From: an uncultured Paracoccaceae bacterium
GTDB lineage: Bacteria; Pseudomonadota; Alphaproteobacteria; Rhodobacterales; Rhodobacteraceae
Length of the DNA stretch: 64,000 nt
Assembly: GCA_947500055.1 (NCBI GenBank)
Contig: CANMQO010000004.1
Coordinates: 186,001-250,000 of the forward strand
Direction of reading: 5' to 3'
Shown here: positions 25,646 through 34,760 of the stretch, one piece after another
Numbering within the stretch: the stretch's first letter is position 1
How the letters are laid out: each line of letters opens with the position of its first letter
Position numbers and translations under genes: made by a program
Notes under the pieces: generated by a model
Told to the model about the DNA's origin: nothing
Seen by the model: the letters and a program-made list of their open reading frames with translations, nothing else
Databases searched by the model: none

Positions 25646-26632
25646 ATGAAAATAGAACAACACGCCAGGCTTTCTATTGCCCCGATGATGGATTGGACAG
25701 ATCGGCATTGCCGCTATCTGCATCGTCTGATGAGCAGGCATTGTCTGCTATACACTGAGATGGTGACGGCGCCTGCGGTGATCCATGGTAATCGCGAAAG
25801 GCTTTTGGGCTTCAGTGCGGCTGAACAGCCGGTGGCGGTGCAGCTTGGCGGCTCTGATCCTTTGCAGCTTGCCGAGGCCGCGCGTATTGCGGCCGATTTT
25901 GGCTACGCCGAGGTGAATCTGAATTGCGGATGCCCGTCGGACCGCGTGCAGTCAGGCAGTTTTGGCGCCGTCTTGATGGAAGACCCGGCACTTGTTGCGC
26001 GCTGTTGTGAGGCGATGCTGACTGCGGTGGATATTCCCGTCACCGTCAAATGCCGGATCGGCGTGGATGATCAGGAGCCGCAGCAGGTATTGCCTGATTT
26101 CATCGCACAGGTCAGTGCGGCCGGGATTGACCGTTTTTCGATCCACGCCCGCAAGGCATGGCTGCAAGGGCTGTCGCCCAAGGAAAACCGGGATATCCCG
26201 CCGCTTGATTATGATCTGGTCCTTGCCATGAAAGGCATGTTCCCGCATCTGCATCTGTCGGTGAACGGGGGTATTGCAACCCTGGATGCCGCCGTTGAAT
26301 TCCTTGATCGGGGTCTGGACGGCGTGATGATCGGGCGCGCGGCCTATCACAGCCCGTCCGATATCCTGCTTGATGCAGATGCGCGTATTTTTGGCGATCC
26401 GAGCGGGCGCAGTGCCGAGGAGGTCGCGACATTGATGCTGCCCTATATCGCGGGGCATATCGCACAGGGCGGCCGGTTGCATCAGGTCACCCGCCACATG
26501 CTGGGGCTGTTTCAGGGCCGCCCCGGTGCGCGGGCATGGCGCCGCTACTTGTCTGAGAACGCCCATGCAGAGGGGGCTGGACCGGAAGTCGTTGAGCAGG
26601 CATTGCTGCATGTAACGAAGCTGGCGGCCTAG
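25646..26632 (+). CDS. dusA: tRNA-dihydrouridine synthase A
   Basis: A 328-residue FMN enzyme that reduces uridines in the D loop of tRNA. Visible motifs are SIAPMMDWTDRHCRYLHRL at the N-terminus, NLNCGCPSDRVQSGSFGA with the catalytic Cys (C96), and HARKAWLQGLSPKENR, which is diagnostic for DusA. NGGI and GVMIGRAAYHSP near the C-terminal side of the barrel bind FMN phosphate. I chose the ATG at 25646. TauE follows after 3 bases. Confidence 0.95.
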   Translation: MKIEQHARLSIAPMMDWTDRHCRYLHRLMSRHCLLYTEMVTAPAVIHGNRERLLGFSAAEQPVAVQLGGSDPLQLAEAARIAADFGYAEVNLNCGCPSDRVQSGSFGAVLMEDPALVARCCEAMLTAVDIPVTVKCRIGVDDQEPQQVLPDFIAQVSAAGIDRFSIHARKAWLQGLSPKENRDIPPLDYDLVLAMKGMFPHLHLSVNGGIATLDAAVEFLDRGLDGVMIGRAAYHSPSDILLDADARIFGDPSGRSAEEVATLMLPYIAGHIAQGGRLHQVTRHMLGLFQGRPGARAWRRYLSENAHAEGAGPEVVEQALLHVTKLAA

Positions 26633-26635
26633 AAC

Positions 26636-27454
26636 ATGGATAACGTGATATTACTGCTTGGCATGGGCCTGATGCTTTTGGCAATCGGGGCCATTGCCGG
26701 TGTACTGGCCGGTTTGCTTGGCGTGGGCGGTGGTATCATTCTGGTGCCGGCCTTTTTCTACGCCTTTTCGGTGCTTGGCTTTGACAGTCCGCAGCTGATG
26801 CAGATGTGTCTGGGCACATCGCTTGCCACGATCATTGTCACGTCGATCAGATCGGTTCTGGCGCATGACAAAAAGGGTGCGGTTGATTGGTCGATCTTGA
26901 AAGGCTGGGCCATCGGCATTGTGGTTGGTGCCTTGGTCGGCGTGTTTGTGGTGTCTTCGCTGCGTTCCACCGCCTTGCAGGCGATCTTTGGCATTCTGGC
27001 GGTTATCGTCGGGCTTTATATGACATTCGGGCAAAGCCACTGGCGGTTGGGGCGGCGGATGCCGATTGGGGTGACGCGGGCCGTGCTGTCGCCGGTGCTT
27101 GGGTTTCTGTCGGTGCTGATGGGGATTGGTGGTGGGTCATTTGGCGTTCCCACGATGACCTTGTTCAATGTGCCCATCCACAGGGCAGTTGCCACCGCCG
27201 CAGGGTTTGGTGTGATCATTGCCGTCCCGTCCGTGGCCGGGTTCCTGTTGGTTGATATGGAGATTGCCCCGCCATTGACCATCGGTGCGGTCAATCTGGT
27301 CGCCTTTGGATTGGTTATTGCGATGACGTTGATTACCGCCCCTTGGGGCGCCGCATTGGCGCATCGGTTGGATCCAGAACCGCTGAAAAAGATATTCGGG
27401 ATTTTCCTGATGCTGGTCGCATTGAACATGCTGCGCAAGGCACTCGGATGGTAG
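26636..27454 (+). CDS. TauE/SafE family membrane transporter
   Basis: A 272-residue protein with about eight membrane segments. The duplicated glycine-rich motif of the family is present as GLLGVGGGIILVPAFFY near the N-terminus and LMGIGGGSFGVPTMTL in the second half. Family members export sulfite, sulfoacetate or related anions; the substrate here is unknown. It starts 3 bases after dusA and its end overlaps the PhyH-like gene by 7 bases. Confidence 0.9.
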   Translation: MDNVILLLGMGLMLLAIGAIAGVLAGLLGVGGGIILVPAFFYAFSVLGFDSPQLMQMCLGTSLATIIVTSIRSVLAHDKKGAVDWSILKGWAIGIVVGALVGVFVVSSLRSTALQAIFGILAVIVGLYMTFGQSHWRLGRRMPIGVTRAVLSPVLGFLSVLMGIGGGSFGVPTMTLFNVPIHRAVATAAGFGVIIAVPSVAGFLLVDMEIAPPLTIGAVNLVAFGLVIAMTLITAPWGAALAHRLDPEPLKKIFGIFLMLVALNMLRKALGW

Positions 27455-28191
27455 GCCCCAAGGGCTATGTCGTGTTCGCCAAAGAGGATGGTGTGCGCGC
27501 ATGGGCAGTGGCCGCCAATCTGGCGGGCCAGGAGGTTTTGCGCGGCAATGTCGAACGCCGTCATGGTGGAACGTGGTGCGTCGGTGTTGACGCGTTGCCC
27601 AATGCGCCTGACGGCAGCGTGAATGGTGTCCCGCTGACGGGTGCATGGCAAACTCATGTTGAGCCGCCGGCAAGCTGGCATCGCGCCCAGCTTTCCGTCG
27701 TGTTTCCCGGATATCCCGGCAAGGACGCTGACGAAAGCGACGCCGCCCACCGGTATCGGCGGCTGCGCGATGCGGCCCATGTGGATGGGTTATTGCCCGA
27801 AGGGCCTGCGCGCCGCAGGCATTTGCGCGAACCGCATGGATTTGTGCTTGGCCTGCCGCTGAATGCAGTGCGCGCCAGCCCGCTTGTTGTGTGGGAGGGG
27901 AGCCATTTGATCATGCGGTCCGCATTCCGGCAGGCTTTTCAAGGCGTTGCGCCTGAAACCTATGGTGATGTCGATGTCACGGATGCTTATCAGGCTGCCC
28001 GGCGCGAGGTGTTTGCCACATGCGCACGTCGACCAATCCACGCCGAACCGGGGCAGTCCATTCTGCTGCATCGTCATCTATTGCATGGGGTTGCCCCTTG
28101 GGATGGTCCGGACGATGGCGAGGGACGCATGATCGCCTATTTCAGGCCACTGGTTCCGCCGGGGCGCTGGTTGCCGCCCGCAATGCATTGA
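27448..28191 (+). CDS. Phytanoyl-CoA dioxygenase-like protein (putative 2-oxoglutarate/Fe(II) oxygenase)
   Basis: A 247-residue protein. LLHRHLLHGVAPWDG and GRMIAYFRPLVPPGRW near the C-terminus resemble the distal His and 2-oxoglutarate-binding Arg of the PhyH fold. A proximal His may be in LREPHGFVLGLP, though a clear HxD is not obvious. I chose the ATG at 27448, which overlaps the TauE stop. Its last 50 bases overlap the convergent WYL regulator gene. The function assignment is tentative. Confidence 0.65.
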   Translation: MVGPKGYVVFAKEDGVRAWAVAANLAGQEVLRGNVERRHGGTWCVGVDALPNAPDGSVNGVPLTGAWQTHVEPPASWHRAQLSVVFPGYPGKDADESDAAHRYRRLRDAAHVDGLLPEGPARRRHLREPHGFVLGLPLNAVRASPLVVWEGSHLIMRSAFRQAFQGVAPETYGDVDVTDAYQAARREVFATCARRPIHAEPGQSILLHRHLLHGVAPWDGPDDGEGRMIAYFRPLVPPGRWLPPAMH

Positions 28192-28831
28192 AATCAGGCA
28201 GTGATTTGCCCGGCTCGTCCACGAAGAGGCTGGGCAGGATGCGCAGGGCTGTCACCTCATCCACCCTGAGTTCGTCAAACCCTTTCGTCGTTTCACACCA
28301 CACCACGCAGGTCCAAAGTCGGCCCCAATAGTCGAGCTGTAATGGTCGCACGATCCTTTCGTTATCATGCACAGTCAGTTCAAGCTTTTGGCGCGCGCGG
28401 ATTGCCTGCCTGATGGTTGGCAGGTGTTGAAAGCTGCGGGCGGCATCGGCAAAAGGATAGATGGCAAAGCCATATCCGGCAGGCGCACGGGTGCGGTCCT
28501 CGGGCATCACGGCGTCGAGTTTTGCCGAAAGGGCGGCGGCGGCTGCAGATAGTTCAGGATCGCCGCCTTGCCCGACAGCGGACAGTCCCAGATGCAGCGC
28601 CTCAACCTCTGTCACGGTCAGGTTCAGCGGGGGCAGGGTGATGGCGGCAATCACGCGGTAACCGATGCCGCGCTCACCCTCGATCGGGACCCCGGATGCG
28701 GCCAGGGTTTCCATATCCCGATAGATCGTGCGGAGCGACACATCCGTGGCCTGCGCCAGATCGGCGGCCTTGTGCAGGGTGCCATCCCGCAGGATCTGGA
28801 TCAGTTGCATCAATCTGTCTGCGCGGCGCAT
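28142..28831 (-). CDS. WYL-domain (YafY-type) transcriptional regulator
   Basis: A 229-residue protein. An N-terminal DeoR-like helix-turn-helix (MRRADRLMQLIQILRDG, ATDVSLRTIYRDMETLAASG) is followed by a WYL-type ligand domain (LQLDYWGRLWTCVVWCETTKG). The ATG at 28831 has AAAGGAAA upstream; a longer frame to 29119 would cross the tatA control region. The C-terminal end overlaps the convergent PhyH-like gene by 50 bases. Confidence 0.88.
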   Translation of the reverse strand: MRRADRLMQLIQILRDGTLHKAADLAQATDVSLRTIYRDMETLAASGVPIEGERGIGYRVIAAITLPPLNLTVTEVEALHLGLSAVGQGGDPELSAAAAALSAKLDAVMPEDRTRAPAGYGFAIYPFADAARSFQHLPTIRQAIRARQKLELTVHDNERIVRPLQLDYWGRLWTCVVWCETTKGFDELRVDEVTALRILPSLFVDEPGKSLPDFNALRAATSAPAEPVA

Positions 28832-29037
28832 CACGTTTCCTTTGATTCGAGGCAGTATTGCCAATTTTCTGACAACTGACAATTCTATGTCACAACAAAA
28901 GCAAATTCCTTGCAAAAAAGGGGCTTGGCGGATGCCAATCGCGTGATTTGCGGCTTTTAATGCGCGCTGTTCGGCCCTATTTGTCAGACTGATAAAGACA
29001 AAACATGCGGACGGGTGCGCCGCGATAGGAGTGTGAA

Positions 29038-29250
29038 ATGCTGAACAACATTGGCCTTCCCGGTCTGCTGCTGATCGCAGTTGTGGTTCTGGTCCTGTTT
29101 GGACGTGGAAAAATCTCAAGCCTGATGGGCGAAGTCGGCAAAGGCATCACCGCGTTCAAGCGTGGCGTGGATGATGGTAAAAAGGAGCTGGAGGACAGCA
29201 TGGCCGAGGCGCGTGATGTGACCCCGGAAGACGAAAAAGACAAAGCCTGA
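29038..29250 (+). CDS. tatA: Sec-independent translocase subunit TatA
   Basis: A 70-residue protein with the TatA layout: one membrane helix ([20 protein letters not shown]), the FGRGK hinge, an amphipathic helix ([19 protein letters not shown]) and a charged tail. It multimerises to form the pore for folded proteins in the cytoplasmic membrane. First gene of the tatABC operon, with about 200 bases of upstream control region. Confidence 0.96.
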   Translation: MLNNIGLPGLLLIAVVVLVLFGRGKISSLMGEVGKGITAFKRGVDDGKKELEDSMAEARDVTPEDEKDKA

Positions 29251-29273
29251 TTTCGCGATAAGGAACGCTGCGT

Positions 29274-29699
29274 ATGTTTGGCCTTGGCTGGAGCGAAATG
29301 ATGGTTGTGGGGATCGTGGCATTGATTGTCATCGGACCCAAAGACCTGCCGGGCTTGTTCCGGACCATGGGCGAATTTACGGGCAAGGCGCGGGGCATGG
29401 CGCGTGAGTTTTCGCGTGCAATGAACGCAGCAGCCGATGAAAGTGGCGTGCGCGATATTTCATCAACGATCAAGGCGGCCTCAAACCCTGCGTCGTTCGG
29501 CGTCGACAAGATCAAAGAGGCGACGGGCATGACCAAAGGCCCCGCCACGCAGGCCTTGTCAGAAGAACGCCAGGCCATGAAGGAAAAGATGAGCGACGCG
29601 ATGGCAAAGGCCGCGACCGACAGGCAGGCGCGCGAAGCGGCTGAAACGCAGGCAGCAGAAGAGGCAACCCCTTCCGAGACACCAAAGGGCGACGCATGA
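29274..29699 (+). CDS. tatB: Sec-independent translocase subunit TatB
   Basis: A 141-residue protein with [20 protein letters not shown] as membrane anchor, then [20 protein letters not shown] as amphipathic helix, typical of TatB, which joins TatC in the twin-arginine signal receptor. The C-terminal third is Ala/Glu-rich and poorly conserved. It starts 23 bases after tatA and overlaps tatC by 4 bases. Confidence 0.95.
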   Translation: MFGLGWSEMMVVGIVALIVIGPKDLPGLFRTMGEFTGKARGMAREFSRAMNAAADESGVRDISSTIKAASNPASFGVDKIKEATGMTKGPATQALSEERQAMKEKMSDAMAKAATDRQAREAAETQAAEEATPSETPKGDA

Positions 29700-30670
29700 C
29701 CAGCGCGGACGAGATCGACGATAGCGCGGCACCTCTGATCGAACATCTCGCAGAATTGCGCACCCGGCTGATCTATTCAGTGTCCGCGTTTCTGGTGGCG
29801 ATGATCCTGTGCTTTTCCTTCGGCGGCATGCTGCTGGATTTCCTGCTGGGGCCGATTGAGCGCACCATGCGCAATCTGGGCAATCCCAACCCGGTGATGC
29901 AATACACCGCACCGCAGGAGTATTTCTTTACCCTGATCCGCATTTCGGTGGTTGGTGGGCTGACACTGTCATTTCCGGTCATCGCTTATCAACTGTGGCG
30001 CTTTGTGGCGCCTGGGCTGTATCGTAATGAAAAACAGGCATTTTTGCCTTTTATCGTTGCATCGCCTCTCTTGTTCCTCGCTGGCGCGTCCTTTGCCCAT
30101 TACGTTGTTGTCCCGCTGGCGATGGCGTTCTTTTTGGGCTTTGCTGACCTGCCATCCTTTGTCTCTGCTGTCATGGCCGATCTTGTGCCGCCGCCTGATG
30201 GATCAGCATTGCTGCCCGGGGCAGGCGGCGGCGATGGTTTGAGCCTGCCCGCAGCGCGCTCCTCTGGTGTTGATATCGTCTTTAACGGCAAGGTGAACGA
30301 GACGCTTGATATCACGCTGAAAATGATCGTGGCATTTGGTGTTTGTTTCCAACTCCCTGTACTGTTGACACTTATGGGAACCGCCGGATTGGCCAGCTCG
30401 CGCGGATTGCGCGGTACGCGCAAATATGCGGTTGTGGGTATTCTGGTCGTGGCCGCACTGGTCACCCCGCCTGATGTCACCACACAATTGATCCTGTTTG
30501 TTGTGGTTTACGGGCTTTATGAGGTGTCGATACATCTGGTTGCTGCTGTTGAACGCAAGAAGGACCGCGCGGCCCGCAAGGATGGTGTGATCGGTGAAAA
30601 CGAGAGCCTTTTTGACATCGATGATGGTCTCGAAGACGACGCATCAGCGGAACAGGACAAGGCAACGTGA
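29696..30670 (+). CDS. tatC: Sec-independent translocase subunit TatC
   Basis: A 324-residue polytopic protein, the twin-arginine signal receptor. [17 protein letters not shown] is the conserved N-terminal signature, and six membrane segments follow. The loop between the third and fourth segments (about residues 150-198) carries extra Gly/Pro-rich sequence ([17 protein letters not shown]), making the protein longer than the usual 250-260 residues. It overlaps tatB and the downstream DUF815 ATPase by 4 bases each. Confidence 0.95.
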   Translation: MTSADEIDDSAAPLIEHLAELRTRLIYSVSAFLVAMILCFSFGGMLLDFLLGPIERTMRNLGNPNPVMQYTAPQEYFFTLIRISVVGGLTLSFPVIAYQLWRFVAPGLYRNEKQAFLPFIVASPLLFLAGASFAHYVVVPLAMAFFLGFADLPSFVSAVMADLVPPPDGSALLPGAGGGDGLSLPAARSSGVDIVFNGKVNETLDITLKMIVAFGVCFQLPVLLTLMGTAGLASSRGLRGTRKYAVVGILVVAALVTPPDVTTQLILFVVVYGLYEVSIHLVAAVERKKDRAARKDGVIGENESLFDIDDGLEDDASAEQDKAT

Positions 30671-31509
30671 GCAAGAAGACCCTGCGCCGGATTGCAGACG
30701 CGCTGGAGCGGATGAACCCTGCCCCGGCGCCAACGCCGGATTTCGCAAGTGCGACGGCCTTCGTCTGGCATCCTGATCCTGATCGGTTGGCGCCTGTTGT
30801 GGCGGTGAACGGTGTCAGCATTGACCTGCTGGTCGGTGTGGACAGGGCACGGGATACTTTGCTGGCCAACTCTGTCCAGTTTGCCAAAGGTTTACCGGCC
30901 AATAATGCCCTGCTATGGGGCGCGCGTGGGATGGGCAAATCGAGCCTTGTGAAGGCAGTGCATGGTGCGCTGGTCACCGATCATCCGCAGTTGAAGATTG
31001 TTGAGGTCCAGCGCGAGGATCTGCCCAGTATCGGGCGCTGCCTGAACCTGCTGCGCGGTGCGGAAGAGCGGTTCATCCTGTTTTGCGATGATCTGTCCTT
31101 TGGTCATGATGATGCCCATTACAAATCGCTGAAGGCGGTGTTGGACGGCGGTATCGAAGGGCGTCCTGACAATGTTGTGCTTTATGCCACATCAAACCGG
31201 CGCCACCTGATGCCGCGCGATATGATCGAAAACGAACGGTCCACGGCGATTTCTCCGTCCGAGGCAGTGGAAGAAAAAGTTTCGCTGTCTGATCGCTTCG
31301 GTCTGTGGCTTGGGTTTCACCCCTGCGATCAGGATGAATATCTGACGATGATCCGCGGCTATTGCGATGCCTATGGCGTCGCCATTTCGGATCAGGATTT
31401 GCGGGCAGAGGCCATCGAATGGCAGGCGACACGTGGCAGCCGCTCAGGTCGGGTGGCTTGGCAGTTTTTCACGGACTTGGCCGGTCGGCGGGGCGTTTCG
31501 GTATCGTAA
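30667..31509 (+). CDS. DUF815 family AAA-type ATPase
   Basis: A 280-residue P-loop ATPase. LLWGARGMGKSSLVKAVHG is the Walker A segment, FILFCDDLSFGHDDAHYKSL the Walker B, and VVLYATSNRRHLMPRDM the sensor region. The family is conserved in bacteria but uncharacterised. It is translationally coupled to tatC (4-base overlap), which hints at, but does not prove, a link with Tat export. Its stop codon lies inside a large perfect palindrome. Confidence 0.87.
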   Translation: MSKKTLRRIADALERMNPAPAPTPDFASATAFVWHPDPDRLAPVVAVNGVSIDLLVGVDRARDTLLANSVQFAKGLPANNALLWGARGMGKSSLVKAVHGALVTDHPQLKIVEVQREDLPSIGRCLNLLRGAEERFILFCDDLSFGHDDAHYKSLKAVLDGGIEGRPDNVVLYATSNRRHLMPRDMIENERSTAISPSEAVEEKVSLSDRFGLWLGFHPCDQDEYLTMIRGYCDAYGVAISDQDLRAEAIEWQATRGSRSGRVAWQFFTDLAGRRGVSVS

Positions 31510-31532
31510 GATGGGTTTAAACCCATCTTACG
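31505..31532. terminator. 28-bp perfect palindrome, probable bidirectional terminator
   Basis: Arms CGTAAGATGGGTTT and AAACCCATCTTACG meet with no loop to give a 28-base perfect palindrome. It includes the DUF815 TAA stop codon and lies between that gene and the convergent M23 gene, with TTTT just after it on the plus strand. A shorter copy begins at the coxE stop codon (53116). Confidence 0.75.
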
Positions 31533-31545
31533 TTTTGCCAGCCCG

Positions 31546-32757
31546 TCAGGGCAGGTAACTCGTCGGATCGACGCTTTTCAAACCTTGCCGCACTTCGAAA
31601 TGCAGGAATGCCGGGTCGCCGGCGCGGATCTTGCCGATGGTTTGTCCGCGGGTCACATTGTCGCCCTTCGACACCGCAAGATTATCGATATTGGTGTAGA
31701 CCGTCAGCAAGCCGCCGCTATGTTTGACGACAACGATGGCAACGCCACTGGTGTTGGTTGTCACGGCAGCCACACTACCTGCATCTGCGGCTTTTACAGG
31801 TGTACCAGCCGCTGCGCCGATATCGATGCCCTCGTTCCGACCCGGCGCATAGGCGCGGATGATGCTGCCTTCCACCGGACGGCTGAACCGCGCGCCTGAC
31901 GATGCCGGTGCAGGCGCGGGCGTGCCGAGGTCCGGTGCATCAGGAACGGCCGTTGCGGGCAGCGGGGCCGAGGGTGTTTCATCCGGCAGCGGTGTTGCCG
32001 CACTTGGTGGCACCGGGGTCAAAGTCCCCGCACCGGGTGCGGTGACCTCTTGCGGCGCGGCTGCGATGGGTGTTGCCCCGGCTTGCGGGATCAACAGATA
32101 CTGCCCCTCACGTACGGTGAATTCTGAATCCAGACCGTTCCATTCGGCAATGCTGCGTACGGGCACCTTGTAGAGCCGCGAAAGGGCAAAGACGGTTTCA
32201 CCGCGCGCGACCTGATGTCGAATTGGCTCGGCTCCGCCTTGCGCTGGCTGTGTTGCCGCTGCGGGTGTTTGCGCGGTTGCCGGTGATACTGGATCCAGTG
32301 GCGTGGTCGTCACACCGCCACTCGCATCTGCACGCTCCAGCGCACTTGTCGCCACGGCGGAAACATCCAGCGGTTGCCCGGTCGCAACTGCGCCGGTCGC
32401 TGCCGATGGTTCCGCAACACGACCGGGCAGGGCGATAATTTCGTCCCGGCGCAGGATCGCGTCAGGTTCGATCCCGTTGTACTTGGCCAGTTCATCCGCA
32501 TCCAACCCGAGCCGGATCGCGATCCCGCGAATGGTGTCATCGCGCTGCGCAACCACAACCTGATAATTGGGGTAGGAAATCACGCCCCGATCATCGGGCC
32601 GCGGCCGCCCCGGCAAATTCTGCACGGCGCGGCTGGTGTCAAAGCCGTTGACGTTGTCACGTAAGTCAAAATCGAAAGGTTCGTTACAAGCGCTCAGCGC
32701 AGCAATGGCCACACCTGTCATCATCGCACGTCGTGCTGTGGTCCAATCCTGGGACAT
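31546..32757 (-). CDS. LysM/M23 peptidase-domain lipoprotein (NlpD-like)
   Basis: A 403-residue envelope protein. The N-terminus has a lipoprotein signal ending in AALSAC (lipobox Cys about residue 24). Two LysM repeats follow (VVAQRDDTIRGIAIRLGL, VARGETVFALSRLYKVP), then a Pro/Ala-rich linker, and a C-terminal M23/LytM domain (RNEGIDIGAAAGTPVKAAD, LTVYTNIDNLAVSKGDNV, FLHFEVRQG). Here the HxH of the active M23 site is degenerate, and the first zinc His is replaced in NEGIDIG, so it may be an amidase activator like NlpD/EnvC. Follows pcm on the minus strand. Confidence 0.9.
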   Translation of the reverse strand: MSQDWTTARRAMMTGVAIAALSACNEPFDFDLRDNVNGFDTSRAVQNLPGRPRPDDRGVISYPNYQVVVAQRDDTIRGIAIRLGLDADELAKYNGIEPDAILRRDEIIALPGRVAEPSAATGAVATGQPLDVSAVATSALERADASGGVTTTPLDPVSPATAQTPAAATQPAQGGAEPIRHQVARGETVFALSRLYKVPVRSIAEWNGLDSEFTVREGQYLLIPQAGATPIAAAPQEVTAPGAGTLTPVPPSAATPLPDETPSAPLPATAVPDAPDLGTPAPAPASSGARFSRPVEGSIIRAYAPGRNEGIDIGAAAGTPVKAADAGSVAAVTTNTSGVAIVVVKHSGGLLTVYTNIDNLAVSKGDNVTRGQTIGKIRAGDPAFLHFEVRQGLKSVDPTSYLP

Positions 32758-32819
32758 CTTACCGCTCCTCTTGCCAAGTCGCCCCTTATATGCGGGGTCG
32801 TACCATATTTTGTGGTACT

Positions 32820-33461
32820 TTACTCTTGTCCTAGCCCTTCTAGCAAGGGGACAAAGCGCACGGCACGCAATTCATCGTAGTCATAACCGGTTTCCAGCCG
32901 TTTCACGCGGATCAGGCTTTGCACCGCGTCGGATTGCCCGACCGGCAGCACCATGATGCCGCCGACGCGCAACTGCGCCAGAAGCGGGCCGGGCGGATCT
33001 TCGGCGGCAGCGGTCAGCAGGATGCGATCAAACGGGGCCTGTTCGGCAAACCCATGGCTGCCATCAGCGGTGAATGTGGTGATGTTTGTGATGTCATGCG
33101 CCTCAAACACCGCGCGGGCTGCATGGACCAGCCGCCGGTAGCGATCAACGGTGTAGACACGGCGCGCCAGCTTGCTCAGGATCGCGGCCTGATAGCCCGA
33201 CCCCGTCCCGATTTCGAGAACCTTGTCACGGGGTGACACCTGAAGGGCCTGTGTCATCAACCCCACAACCGATGGCTGGCTGATCGTTTGTCCGCAGGCA
33301 ATCGGCAGTGGCATGTCCTCATAGGCGCGGTCGGCGAATGTCCCTTTGACATAGTCGGCGCGGTCGACTTTCTCCATCGCGGTCAATACCGCAGCATCCG
33401 TCACGCCCTTGCTGCGGAGCGCATAGAGAAATTTCATCTTTGTGGCCGCGTCAAATGTCAC
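32820..33461 (-). CDS. pcm: Protein-L-isoaspartate O-methyltransferase
   Basis: A 213-residue S-adenosylmethionine-dependent repair enzyme. [20 protein letters not shown] is the substrate motif and [20 protein letters not shown] the SAM-binding motif [15 protein letters not shown] and GGIMVLPVG are later motifs. It methylates isoaspartyl residues in damaged proteins. Its start overlaps surE by 4 bases, the classic surE-pcm pair. Confidence 0.95.
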   Translation of the reverse strand: MTFDAATKMKFLYALRSKGVTDAAVLTAMEKVDRADYVKGTFADRAYEDMPLPIACGQTISQPSVVGLMTQALQVSPRDKVLEIGTGSGYQAAILSKLARRVYTVDRYRRLVHAARAVFEAHDITNITTFTADGSHGFAEQAPFDRILLTAAAEDPPGPLLAQLRVGGIMVLPVGQSDAVQSLIRVKRLETGYDYDELRAVRFVPLLEGLGQE

Positions 33462-34243
33462 GTCAGGGCGTCCTTGAGGGCTGCGACCATATTGTAATCC
33501 GTCAGATCCGCACGCATTGGGGTGATCGAGACATACCCGTCAAGGTTTGCCGCTGCATCGGTGCCGGGCGCGGTCGGTTCATGCTGCGGTCCGCCGCGAA
33601 CCCAAAGAAACTTGCGCCCGGTGGGTGATGTCTGCGCCTCGGCCCGGAAACGGGTGTTCAGGCGGAACCCTTGGGTTGTGGCGGCCATGCCTTTGACCTT
33701 TGCCGCAGGAACCGGGGGAAAATTGACATTATAGAACAGCTTGTAATTGGCGTCGTCCCACAGGCTATCCTGCAAAAGGGCGCGAACGACGGCGGCGCCA
33801 TGCGCAACGGATGCTTCAAAGGGATCATCCAGGCCTTTGTTATCGGGCCCATAAAACTGTGACAGGGCAATGGAGCGTATGCCTTGCAACGCCCCTTCGA
33901 TCGCGGCGCCAATTGTGCCGGAATAAAGCGTGTTTTCTGCGGCATTGTTGCCCCGGTTGACCCCCGACAACAACAGGTCTGGCGGGTCGCCCTGCAATAC
34001 ATCGTAAAGCCCGGCGATGACGCAATCTGCGGGTGATCCTTCAGCGGCGAACCTACGTTCACCAAGCTGCGCGATCATTGTGGGGTGGGTGTAGCTGATA
34101 CAATGCCCGACACCGGATTGTTCAAAGGCTGGTGCGACGATCCAGACCTCGCCTTCTGGTCCGGCGACCTCATGTGCAATCTCTTCCAGCACCTTCAGCC
34201 CGGGGGCGTTGATACCGTCGTCATTGGTGATGAGAATGCGCAT
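33458..34243 (-). CDS. surE: 5'/3'-nucleotidase SurE
   Basis: A 261-residue phosphatase. [16 protein letters not shown] holds the metal-binding Asp pair (residues 8-9), and [20 protein letters not shown] with TIGAAIEG is the second signature with the metal-binding Asn. It dephosphorylates nucleoside monophosphates. First gene of the surE-pcm-M23 operon on the minus strand, with pcm overlapping its end by 4 bases. Confidence 0.95.
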   Translation of the reverse strand: MRILITNDDGINAPGLKVLEEIAHEVAGPEGEVWIVAPAFEQSGVGHCISYTHPTMIAQLGERRFAAEGSPADCVIAGLYDVLQGDPPDLLLSGVNRGNNAAENTLYSGTIGAAIEGALQGIRSIALSQFYGPDNKGLDDPFEASVAHGAAVVRALLQDSLWDDANYKLFYNVNFPPVPAAKVKGMAATTQGFRLNTRFRAEAQTSPTGRKFLWVRGGPQHEPTAPGTDAAANLDGYVSITPMRADLTDYNMVAALKDALT

Positions 34244-34297
34244 TTTCGCCCCTTCGCTGTTATTTTGTTCCTATGCGAGGGGGCGAGGCGCGGCAAG

Positions 34298-34684
34298 TCA
34301 GGTTGCGTGGCGAGTGTCAGGTTGACGGGCACCATAGAGAGTGAGCAACACTGTGACGCCAAAGATGACCCATTGCGGCATTGGCCAGAGTGAGCCAAGC
34401 ATCGTCATGCCGTAGAACAAAAACAGAGCGATCCAGCCGATCTGCATTGCGGCAAGCGTGATCAGCAGCGGGCGGGACGGATGCCGTGCCAGCCAGAAAT
34501 AGGCGCCTGCAAAAACGATCAGGTTGACCGTAATCGCGTGCCAGAGCACGGCAGACATCGCGGCCAGATGCGGGGTGGGTAACACGGTTTGGAATACATC
34601 GTGATACTCCGGCCCACCGGCAAAGATATGGATACCGGCGGTCAGGGTCATGATTGCCCCTGCAATTGTCAGAAGAATATTCAT
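34298..34684 (-). CDS. Small four-helix membrane protein
   Basis: A 128-residue protein with four hydrophobic segments (about residues 3-22, 40-62, 70-90 and 97-118). The opening NILLTIAGAIMTLTAGIHIF-type helix followed by GGPEYH resembles small integral membrane proteins of unknown function. It is divergent from a TetR gene, and two identical-type palindromes lie between them, so it is the likely target of that regulator. Confidence 0.75.
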   Translation of the reverse strand: MNILLTIAGAIMTLTAGIHIFAGGPEYHDVFQTVLPTPHLAAMSAVLWHAITVNLIVFAGAYFWLARHPSRPLLITLAAMQIGWIALFLFYGMTMLGSLWPMPQWVIFGVTVLLTLYGARQPDTRHAT

Positions 34685-34700
34685 TGGCGTCTCCTATACT

Positions 34701-34752
34701 ATACGTAAGCGTATGGTTGGATGTTGTTGCCAGTGTCAATACGGAACCGTAT
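34701..34752. promoter_or_regulatory. Pair of TetR operators
   Basis: ATACGTAAGCGTAT (34701-34714) and ATACGGAACCGTAT (34739-34752) share the form ATACG-N4-CGTAT and are both perfect at the arms. Both are followed by GGTT and T/GG, so the copies match outside the arms too. Centres are 38 bases apart. They fill the gap between the membrane protein start (34684) and the TetR start (34761). Confidence 0.75.
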
Positions 34753-34760
34753 GGTTTGGC

